From Nicotiana tabacum (Eukaryota; Streptophyta; Magnoliopsida; Solanales; Solanaceae): 64,000 bases of DNA. The notes below the pieces were generated by a model, which did no database searches, was not told the origin of the DNA, and worked only from the letters and a program-made list of their open reading frames with translations. The DNA lies in the NCBI RefSeq assembly GCF_000715075.1, contig NC_134096.1:122766643-122830642 (forward strand), given 5' to 3'. This document shows positions 12,650 to 22,378 of the stretch, one piece after another (position 1 is the stretch's first letter; each line of letters begins with the position of its first letter). A program made the position numbers and the translations under genes.

Positions 12650-12860
12650 TAGGGGTGGCTAGTGGGCCGGTTAGGACCGGGACCGGCCCAGAACCGTAAG
12701 TCTACATGAGCGGTGGACCTAAACGGTCCTAACCGGATAGGACCGGGACCGTGGGATGGTGGGCCGGGTAGTGGACCGGTCTCATAGGGGAGGCCCGCGA
12801 GACCGGGACCGGCTCAGAAGTGGGCCGGTTCAAGCGGTCCTAAACGGGCCCAACGGATAA
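12650..12860 (+). repeat. Left terminal and subterminal region of the hAT element
   Basis: It begins TAGGGGTGGCTAGTGGGCCG and continues with several GGACCGG and GGACCGGGACCGG motifs up to about 12855. The GC content is far above the surroundings. The right end (16722-16925) repeats the pattern in reverse complement. Confidence 0.85.
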
Positions 12861-13282
12861 TTTTTTTAAAAAAAAAAAATTGACCGTTTGGCCATTTAAA
12901 AACTAGCCGTTTGGTCTGTCAAAATAGCCGTTGGCTATTTGTAAAATAGCCATTTAACCCCCCCCCCCCCAAATTTTGTTTTAACCCCAAACTTTTTATA
13001 ATTATATTTTTTCCCTATTTTTAACTATAAATACCCCTCATTCTTTTATTTTTCTCACAAAATCATCAATCTCTCTCAATCTCTCTCTAATATTCTTCTA
13101 TAATTGCTTACTTAATTGTTACAATTTGTGCAAAATTGTGAAGTTGGTGAATTGAAGTCTTCAAGTCTTCAACGATAATTATTTTTCAACAAGTTGTTCG
13201 TCAATTCGGTAAACTCGTTCCAACTCTTAAGTTTTAATATTATAATTTTGTTTGTTTTATTTACTTTGCTTGATTAATTAAG

Positions 13283-15964
13283 ATGACTTATTCCCTAAAA
13301 AAAATATTTAGTAAAAATAAGGGAAAATCCAAGAGTGGTGAATCTAGTGGCCAATTTGTTCCTCCTCCACTTTCTCCGGCTCCCCAGCCGAAACCTGTTA
13401 TCCGTCCTACACATGCTTTTCTTGATAGCGATAATAGTTTATTATAATTTACCGAGAGTCAATTTTGCCATAATATTGCACCCGGTGAACAATTAAACCA
13501 TGAATATATGAATGCTCTTTATGGTAATCCAACTATTGATGAAAATGATGATGAAGAAATAGATTTTGATGAAACGCAACCGGATGACGATACAACCACT
13601 AGTCATGCTCCTGAAGTTAACCCAACTAATAATAATCCAAATGATCCCCCGTCTGACCCTCCTGTTATTGCCCCTACTTTTTCTAGACAACCTTCTAAAC
13701 GGGCAGAAACATCTCTTGTTTGGCCTTTTTTACTCAACTAAGAGAAAAAAATAGGGCTAAGTGTAAAACTTGTGGCAAAGAGTTAGTTTTTAAATATGTT
13801 GGAAGTCAGGGTTAAATATGTTGGAAGTCAGGGGGGACGGGAAGTTTGACTAGACACATATTGCTACACCCTCAAGATAAAGTTAGATATTTTCGTATGA
13901 AAGCTTTGGCCGAGGGGACAAGTGCACCTAGTCAGGCTGACCTTAGTACCGGGTCAAATCAATTTCAACCGGAAATTAACACTGTGAATTTTGACTAGAC
14001 ACATATTGCTACACCCTCAAGATAAAGCTAGATATTTTCGTATGAAAGCTTTGGCCGAGGGGACAAGTGCACCTAGTCAGGCTGACCTTAGTATCGGGTC
14101 AAATCAATTTCAACCGGGAATTAACACTGTTACCGGTGATATTTTATATTATGATCCAAATAAAGATCAGGAAGAATTGGCAAAAATAGTTACTGTTATG
14201 TGCTGACCCTATAGTTTTCCTTCTAACCCTCACTTTGTGCATTATATTAGAAAAGTTTATAATCCTACTTATAAAGGTTTTCCTCGCACAACCGTAAAGA
14301 GTGGTATTTATAAATATAAACATGAATATGAACAATATTTGCGCTATTTATTTACTCATATAAATTGTCGTGTTGCTATTACAACTGATATTGGTAGAAG
14401 TGGTAATGATTGTGATTACCTTACTGTTATCAGTCATTGGATTGATGAGGATTGGATAATGCAAAAGCACATTATTGCTTATAGAATAATTAATTCACGT
14501 CACACAAGGCAGTTTATTTCTAGCACGATTACGAATATTTGTAGATATTTTTGCATTAGTGATAAAATAATATCAGTTTCAATGGATAATGCTACTAGTA
14601 ACACAAATGTTGTAGCCTTGCTTACCACTACACTAAGTCCTGCATTTAGTAACATTTTTCATGTTAGATGTATTTGTCATATTTACCATTTAATTCTGGG
14701 TGATGGTATGCGAATTTTAAATGTTGAAATTGAAAAGGTTAAAATGTCTCTTAATTGGCTTTTTTATTCAAACAGTAGAAGTAGACTTAGAGAATATTTT
14801 AAAAGATGCGATGAATTTGGCCTAAGAGAAAGAAAGGTTCCTAAACCTTGTCCAACTAGATGGAATTACATGTATGAAAGTTTAGTTGTTGCATATGAAT
14901 ATAGAAACCCCATAAACTCAACGTTTAATGCTCATGTAAGTGATGATGATGAGCACCTTACAAATGCAGATTGGGCTAATGTTAAAATGCTTGTAGATTT
15001 TTTAGAAAAATTTCATATTGCTACAAATGAATTTTCTGGGCAATATTATCCTACTATTTCTAATTATTTAGTTTATATTGCAGAACTTGCAAATTTGTTT
15101 GATCATTTTTCAGAGGGTGGGGAAATTTATCAACTTGCTATTGATTCCATTAGAAAAAAATTTAAAAAATATTTTTTCCTTATTCCCCCTATTTATGGTG
15201 TTGCTGCATTGTTAAATCTTACTATGAAATTAGGAGGTCCTCAATTTTGGTATGAAACTATTTATAATGGTTTAGCACTTGAAGATGAGGAGTTGTCTAC
15301 ACTTGCGGACGTAATAGCCTCAATTAAAATAAATGTTCAAACTATTTATAATGCTTATCAAGTTGCATTAGATCATGCTAGACCAAATGTTCCAACTCCT
15401 TCTTCTTCTAGTTCTCAATCATCTAAAATAACTGCGGGAGTAAGAGCACTTAGTGCTTGGGCAGGGTTCAGGGGTTCTCAAGGTTCTAGTACTAGTGATT
15501 TTTCACAACTAAATGAGCTTGGAGTTTATTTGTCACAGGGAATTGAGGAAGTGAATCCCGACGGCTCCTTTAATATTTTGGAATGGTGGAAGGACAAAGA
15601 AAAATACTTTTCGATTCTTTCAAGGATGGCCCGAGATATTTAAACTATTCAAGCTTCAACAGCGGTATCAAAGAGCGCTTTCAGTCAAGCAAGACTTCAA
15701 CTCGGTGATTATAGAGCGTCTATGAGGGAGAGCTTGAAAAAATCAATACTTTTCAGAGATTGGATCCGTTCGGAAAGAAGAAATTTTGGACTTGCTGAAT
15801 CACAACCAGAGGCAGACGAAGCTTATGAAGAAATGCTAGCTGAACTTGCGGAGGATGATGCTTCGCCTGGAAGCGGTGATGACCAAGCTTCATTTCCGCC
15901 ACCACCAACGGAAATTTCTCCGGACCTTGAAGGATTTATGAAATTTGTAAGAGATACTATGTAA
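13283..15964 (+). pseudogene. hAT transposase (BED finger, RNase H-like core, dimerisation domain), broken
   Basis: The transposase would bind the element ends in the nucleus and cut and paste the DNA. From ATG 13283 one frame persists to 15964 except for 13742-13990. Order: serine/proline-rich N-terminus with a TAA at 13445; acidic stretch; frame shift in the T run near 13730; BED zinc finger with C-X2-C at about 13763-13774 and its histidines in LTRHILLHP, disrupted by two tandem duplications; TGA at 14204 in place of an arginine codon; catalytic region 14207-15643 with TTDIGRSGNDCDYL, VSMDNATSN and RCICHIYHLI, then a DUF4413-like part near 15100-15350; TAA at 15641; C-terminal hAT dimerisation motif AFSQARLQLGDYRASM from 15681. 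About 890 codons in all, normal for this family. Confidence 0.92.
13794..14127 (+). repeat. Two tandem duplications inside the hAT transposase gene
   Basis: A 20-odd-bp unit (TAAATATGTTGGAAGTCAGG) is repeated at 13790-13811 and 13813-13834. A unit of about 142 bp starting TTTGACTAGACACATATTGC is present at about 13846-13988 and again at 13989-14127 with few differences. Both fall in or directly after the BED zinc finger and break the frame. Confidence 0.9.
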
Positions 15965-16109
15965 ATTAATATGTAACTTGTATTTTGGCACATCTTGATT
16001 AGTTTCTTTTTCTTCTCAATGGTGGTATTAGCACCTTGTTGTGCTCATTCCATAGGGGGAGGAAGACTAAGAAAGATATTGCCATAATTTTTTAATGCTA
16101 TAATAAAAA

Positions 16110-16198
16110 TATAACGCATTGCTTTGAATATCCCTTTACAATATTTTTGTCTTTTTATATATCTTAAGCTATACATATAGTATAATATAGTATATACT

Positions 16199-16280
<82 letters not shown>

Positions 16281-16365
16281 TTACTATATACATAGTATAT
16301 AAGCCATATTCGATAGTATACATCTTACGATATACTATATATACATCTTAATATAGTAAGATGTA

Positions 16366-16428
<63 letters not shown>

Positions 16429-16595
16429 TAAGATGTATATATAGTATATAAATCGAATATTAATGTATAAATCTTAAGATGTATAAGAAGTAAATCGAAT
16501 ATAGCTCATATATCTTAAGATGTATATATAGTATAGTATAGTATATATATTATAACGCATTGCTTTGAATATCTCTTTACAATATTTTTGTCTTT
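16110..16595. repeat. AT-rich satellite-like insert flanked by 45-bp direct repeats, inside the hAT element
   Basis: TATAACGCATTGCTTTGAAT and the next 25 bp occur at 16110-16155 and again at 16551-16595. Between them is (CT)n(TA)n from about 16201 to 16275, a second TA run from about 16368 to 16425, and repeated inverted motifs such as ATCTTAAGATGTATATATAG. Confidence 0.85.
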
Positions 16596-16721
16596 AAATT
16601 TGAATTAAAAAATTTAGGTGACAATTCTATAATATAATTACTAGGAATTGCCTTAGATATTTTTATTACCATTTTTTTCTCTAACTTGTATAAAAATAAT
16701 TTAAAAAATAAAAAGTTTTCG

Positions 16722-16925
16722 TTGGGCCCCCTTGGGCCCGCTTAGGCCCGGGACTGGCCCACTTAACACGGGACCGCTAGTTCGTGGTCCCGGTCCCGGA
16801 CCGGTTCTAACGAGAAGCCCGCGAAGTCCGGGACCACTTAGGACCGGCCCGCCTAGGACCGGATCACTTAGGACCGGGCCCGCGAAACTCACTTAGGCCC
16901 GGGCCCGACCCACATGCCACCCCTA
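16722..16925 (+). repeat. Right terminal and subterminal region of the hAT element
   Basis: A GC-rich zone with GGCCCG, GGTCCCGG and GGACCGG motifs ends in GCCACCCCTA, the inverted counterpart of the left end. Confidence 0.88.
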
Positions 16926-16933
16926 GTTTTATT

Positions 16934-17524
16934 CTTCTTTAATTTTACAATGTTGATATTCATGTAACTATAGAAGTCTTCAATACAATTTGCAATAGTT
17001 TTATTCTTGCTGAAATATTCTTTAATGTAAGTTAGTTTTGTTAAAGTAAATTAATAATATTTTCTTTTTAAATTTTATGATCACACTTGGATATAACCAT
17101 CAAATTAACATATAAAAGATGGCATACACTAGATCCGCCTTTGCAATAAAAGACTTTTTATAGCAATCTGAAACATTATTTGTTCCAGTATCTTTAACCC
17201 GTAATCTTTGCACTAGATTTTCCTCAGCAATAAAAGACTTTTTATAGCAATCTGAGAAAGAAAAAAGAAGAACCAGGTGGAAAAAATATGTGTCCATCCA
17301 AAATATTTAGTATCCAGAAAAAAGTTTGACCGTTGATCACTTGCTGACTACTTATTTTTTTGGGTTCAAAATTAAGCTCCAAATATCAGCTTTCTTCTAT
17401 GTATCAAAATATTTTTTAACGGGAAGTTCAAGTTCATTCATTACTGTATTTATAAATAAAGCTTAGGTAAGATATGGTTACACTGCATAAGTATAAAGTA
17501 TAAAGTATAAACTATAAGTACATA
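16934..17524. other. Intergenic DNA with a short tandem duplication
   Basis: CAATAAAAGACTTTTTATAG plus AATCTGA occurs at about 17145 and again at about 17229, an 84-bp spaced duplication. No gene is seen. Confidence 0.6.
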
Positions 17525-17764
17525 CTCCCTTCATTTTAATTTGTCTGAACCTTTTCGGAGTACAAGGGTTAATTGATTAATTTTTTATGTAAATTCGGAC
17601 ATAATTCTTTAATTAAGTTAGAAATTGTATAAAAAGTACTATAAGTAAAAAATATTAACAATTCAAAATATTTAAAAATTATTTACAAAAAATATGGCCA
17701 AATAAAATCTTATTTGACTCCCTAAATAATAGTAATAGGTTCATTCTTTTTTAAACTGAGAGAG
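17525..17764. mobile_element. Stowaway-like MITE
   Basis: The left end CTCCCTTCATTTTAATTTGT faces a degenerate right end reading TTTAAACTGAGAGAG; TA flanks are present on both sides. It is AT-rich and non-coding. Confidence 0.78.
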
Positions 17765-18001
17765 TATATCATACATCTAACTAAATTAAATTGATCACTT
17801 TTGCACATTTAGATAATACCAATCATTTTAAATTCAAGTACTACATTAATCTAATAATATTGATTTTCAACATTTAAATGATTGTTTTATTTTTCCACGT
17901 GAATTGCTTTATGAAAATTCTTCTTCCTGAATGTATATGCAATTTTCTCATTAATTGAATTTGCTATTTTATAATTGATTAAATATTTATGTGTCATTAT
18001 T

Positions 18002-18030
18002 AACGTGTAACACACGTTCATAGAAACTAT
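18002..18030 (+). mobile_element. Helitron-like 3' end (terminus changed)
   Basis: A perfect 7-bp stem, AACGTGT against ACACGTT around an AAC loop, is followed eight bases on by CTAT, where a Helitron would have CTAG. The same hairpin type with intact CTAG occurs at 27838-27867 and 60934-60963. The 5' end of this copy was not found. Confidence 0.5.
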
Positions 18031-18320
18031 TATTATAAAATCACGAATAATCTATGCTAAATGTTAGATGACTAAAATATCCTCAAAACTTTAATAGACT
18101 TTTATACCCTTAATATTTTAAGTTAAAGGTGGATATAATTGTAATATTTCAAATATATTACCCAAGAATAGAATTCTTTCCAAATTAAACTCCATATATG
18201 CCGACAACAAATTCCTACTCTACTAATACCTAGAACTTTTTAAACAACTATAACTGGTAAAGTTGAAAATAATTATGAATTTGGATAAACTTACTATACT
18301 TGTCATTACGATAAACAACT
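18028..18320 (+). repeat. Dispersed repeat, copy 2
   Basis: It aligns with 10211-10488. Its left edge coincides with the Helitron-like terminus just before it, which suggests that the Helitron inserted at or near the start of the repeat or carried it as flank. Confidence 0.8.
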
Positions 18321-18608
18321 TGAATAAAAACTAATATTAAATATTATTGCATTCTTTAACCGACTTATAAATTTATTCGTATCATTTTATAATTTTAAAC
18401 TATTTAGTTCCAATTTATTATTTGATTATCACAACATTATTATGATTTGGTTTGCACTACATATATATAACTTCTATTTTAAGCAACTCATCATCTAACT
18501 TTAACAATTACTTATGGTACGTATTTGTAATATTTGACACAAGATATTCATGCAATACACGAGTATAGAGATTAGTTATATTAAAAGTACGAAATCCCTT
18601 AAGGAAAT
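18321..18608. other. AT-rich intergenic DNA
   Basis: Nothing recognised. Confidence 0.5.
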
Positions 18609-19413
18609 GTCGTTCGCCTTTTTTCTATAAAGCGGTGGTTAGACCGGCCATGATGTAAGGGGCTGAGTGTTGGGCTGTTAAGAACTCACATATCTAGAAA
18701 ATGAGAGTAGCAGAAATGAGGATGTTGAAGTGGATGTGCGGGCATACTAGGATGGATAAAATCAGGAATGTTGATATTCGGGATAAGGTGCGCGTGGCTC
18801 CCATTGATGAAAAGATGCGGGAAGCGAGACTCAGATGGTTCGGGCATGTATAGAGGAGGAGCCCAGATGCCCCAGTAAAGAGGTGTGAGCGGCTGGTTGT
18901 GGAGTGCACGAGAAGAGGTAGAGGGCGGCCGAAGAAGTATTGAGGAGAGGTGATCAGGCAGGACATGGCGAGACTTCAGATTTCCGAGGACATGGCACTT
19001 GATAGGAAGAGATGTGGAGGTCGAGTATTAGGGTTGTAGGTTAGGAGGTAGTTGAGTGTTGTCTTATTTCGTACCGTTGTGAGATTAGTCTGGTAGGGTT
19101 TTTGTCTAAGCTAGCTAGTGGCAATGTCGTGTCTTACTATTTTGCGTTTCAGTATCGGACCTATTTACCAGCTATCGTTTTTGTTTTTGCTTTGCATCTT
19201 TCTTTTGGATTTCATATTGTTCCTATTTTTCCTATGATTTCTGTGGTGATAATTATTTATTATGTGTTATTTTGTTTTTTTGTCCTCTTGAGCCAAGGGT
19301 CTTTCGGAAACAGTCTCTCTACCTCTTCGGGGTAGGGGTAAGGTCTGCGTACACACTACCTTCCCCAGACCCCCACTAGTGGGATTTCACTGGGTTGTTG
19401 TTGTTGTTGTTAT
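18609..19413 (+). mobile_element. 5'-truncated RTE-type LINE, 3' end only
   Basis: Plus-strand translation gives the C-terminus common to Solanaceae RTE reverse transcriptases. Readable pieces include KSHI-like and [16 protein letters not shown], the [20 protein letters not shown] stretch, and a GRPKKY motif, broken by stops. The 3' untranslated part has TTTCGGAAACAGTCTCTCTA, a TGCGTACACACTACC block, CACTAGTGGGATT, and ends in TTG repeats at 19395-19410. Its body is shared with the SINE at 12309-12484. The 5' truncation is normal for LINE insertion. Confidence 0.88.
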
Positions 19414-20246
19414 TGTAAGTATACTTTATATTGGATATTATTGTAATTATAAATATAAATAATTTAAATTATAGTGTAAAAAAAAAAAGCTCGGTTCAAC
19501 ATCCGCAATTAAAGTCATTTTTGGCTTAGGATTTCTTTACCAAACTGACCGGCAATTAATGTCACTCAAATTTTTCACCCGCAGTTAAGATCACATTTGG
19601 CTTAGGATTTTGGCCGGCAATTTAATGTCACTGTAATTTTAGTATTCTTTTACCATAATTGTTGTTGATTTTGTTTAACTATAATTTACTAGCGTAGTGG
19701 GTTATTCAATTAACTGGAAGTTCTTTCTAGAAAGAATAAGGAGAATACAAATTGAAGAATATTCTATATTTCAAATATTTACGGTTGTACAATAACTTTT
19801 ATAGTGTGAAAAAGCCATGCTTTAATGTCACTTTTTAAGTTTAGGGTTCTTTCATCAAAATCACCCAGCAATTAATTAATGTCACTTATGGTTTAGTATT
19901 CTTTTACCAAAATTGTCGTAGGATGCAAAGCAATTTTTGGTTTTCTAGAATTTTAAAACTAAAATTATAAAAAGAAGTCACTATTCCATATTTCTTATCA
20001 TAAACTATTGGTAGTTCCTGTGGGATGAACTTGCTTGTGATTTTGAGGTAAATTTCAAATCTTTAGGTTATTTTTGAAGTTATATAATAATAAACAATTG
20101 CAAATTAAAAGGTTATTGTTGCGATTATTGTATATGATGTCTCATATACGATTATAAAAGAAATGATTAAACATTCTAACTCATATATTGCTCATATTTT
20201 GTAAGAAAAAAAAGGTGAGTTCAATTACCTCTTTTAGTTGATTATA
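19414..20246. other. Intergenic AT-rich DNA
   Basis: Short repeated phrases of the 'aattaatgtcact' and 'ttaggattctttacc' kind recur between 19500 and 19920, hinting at an old decayed repeat. No gene. Confidence 0.5.
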
Positions 20247-20507
20247 CTTCCTCCGATCTACTTTAATTGATTTTTTGGTCTTTTTTTGTGGTCCATAATA
20301 TTTAACTTTTTTAAATATCAAGAAGAAATTAACTTTTTTTTTTTTAAAGTTGCGCTTGGAGTAAAAGAGCCTAGGAGTATTTGTTGTACTTCCAATGAAC
20401 AAATTAAAGTTAATATGGTCAATTTTATTATTAATTAATGCTAAAAGGTGAATTCTTTACTATGTGTAAAAATAACCAAAAATTCAATTAGAGTAGATCG
20501 GAGGGAG
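20247..20507. mobile_element. Stowaway-like MITE, 261 bp
   Basis: The terminal inverted repeats are CTTCCTCCGATCTACTTTAA and its complement ending GTAGATCGGAGGGAG, flanked by TA on both sides. Confidence 0.9.
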
Positions 20508-21648
20508 TATTATAAATATTAATAATTTAAAATTTTCTTATACTTAACAATAAACATTGTCAGTAGGCGTCCTTGCACCTAGCCAGAATTTTATATGTTA
20601 TATCAGTTCAGGTTATTATGGAATACCTGATTTTTTTATTGCATTTCATTTTTTTTCCTTTGAATTTTAGAAACAGCACAATTAAAGCGCTAAAGTTCTC
20701 TTTTTCTTTATATGGTGTTTAATTCTTCGTATGAGCATAAACTGTTTATAATGCTTCAAGTTCACTATTTTGAATTAAACGCCATGACTATCTATCTTAT
20801 GGGCGGATCTACATGTAAGGGACAGGGTGGTACGCCACCCGCAAGTTTTGGCCAAATTTATGTAATAGTATATGTACATGCATGTACATATAGAAGGAAT
20901 ATATACAAATATGGCACCCTCGTAACAAAAAGGTTCAAGGTGCCGCTGGCAAGGCACTGTCACTTTCACCCAAATGGTGGGGGATGTTTCTTCTTGCTTT
21001 TTACTTAATTGCTCTTTTTTGTTTATTAATAGGTCCTATTGACTTTTTCTTTGATCTTATTAATTTATTTTTATTCAAAGAAATCTCTATTGTTGCACTT
21101 TCCTAACTTCTCCGTGATTTATCAATAGATCTGATAAAGAAAAATTAATTATTTTCTCCAGGATCACAACTCTGAGAATCTATTTGCAGAAACCCAAAAA
21201 ATTAAAAAAAATTAAAAAGAATCCTTGAATAAGTTATTGTTTTAATCAATGATGAAAGTTTATTTTTTTGTCAGATTGCTCTAAAGTAGGACAATTGTAT
21301 ATAATATCGAGTGAGTTAATTTTTATGAAAAATATAAATTGAAAAATATCTGTAAACTTACTTAATATTTAAAGTGCTTATTAGTATAAGTTTTTGCCTT
21401 AAGTATCTAAATATAAAGTGATAACGAGTCTTTTTTTTTGTGCAAAATACATAATCCAGTTGAATATTTATGCTTTTTTTTTTCAAGTTATCATAATTAT
21501 TATGTAATCTTTTTGCTCGATCGATTTGTTTATATTAACTCCAAAGACGAATAACCCGAACTGAAACCCGAATAGACCAAACCGATTAAATTTATACCCT
21601 ATTAGACAATGTAAATTGTAATATGACTACGTTCAAAACTTTTGGCAC
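20508..21648. other. Intergenic DNA left of the first CACTA element
   Basis: A GGGCGGATCTACATG motif at 20801 resembles the edge of some hAT-type elements, and a facing GGATCCGCC lies at 26922 beyond the CACTA element. Their flanks do not form a target duplication, so I leave this open. No gene. Confidence 0.4.
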
Positions 21649-22378
21649 TCGCACTACTAGAAATGCAGTCTTTTCACAGGGAAGAATAGGTGGGAAATCT
21701 GTGTGAAATTTGAATATTCCCACGATATTCCCAGGGGAGGCGCTCCGTGGGAAAATGGCTAGTGGAAAAATAATTTCCCAGGACATTCATGGGTAATTCC
21801 CAGGAAGTTTCCCACAAAAGGTTTCACGAGAATTTGGTGGGGCCACACAGTGTATTTTTTCACGACCGCTGTGGGAAAAAGAAGAAAATATAATAATTTA
21901 ATTTTCCTAAGTTTCCCACCGAATCCGTGGGAAGTAATAAAAATAATTTAGTTATTTTTTTATTTTACCCACGGAATCAGTGGGAAATATGCATAACCTG
22001 GAAATAAAACTATAAACATTCCCATGAATATCAGTGAACAATATTGAAATTCTTGAAAAAATATGGGCAAAATTCCCAGAGAGTTGGTGGGAAATCCGTG
22101 GGAAATCTGGTAAATATTTTCATGATAAAATCTGTTTTTAGAACTACACCACCTGCCAAACAGAAAGTACAACCATGAATACAAGACTAAATACAATTAA
22201 GCATTCAAATACCATAAACAACATCTAATTCAATCCATTTCATAAACAACATCTAATTTAATCTATTTTATAAACAATATCCAATAAAACATAGAGTAGA
22301 ACAAAAACTCAAAAAATCCAGCATTCAAATTCAACATCCAAGTACCATTTAAGACAAACTAATAAAAGAAACTACTCT

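Larger units (their letters stand above)
12650..16925 (+). mobile_element. hAT transposon, full length, transposase inactivated
   Basis: The 4,276-bp element has terminal inverted repeats TAGGGGTGGC and GCCACCCCTA, and a perfect 8-bp target duplication GTTTTATT at 12642-12649 and 16926-16933. Both are diagnostic of hAT. Both ends carry 200-bp GC-rich zones with many GGACCGG/CCGGTCC motifs in opposite orientation, the likely transposase-binding regions. Inside is one Ac/RICESLEEPER-like transposase gene on the plus strand. It is interrupted by stops and tandem duplications, so the element needs an outside enzyme to move. Confidence 0.97.
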
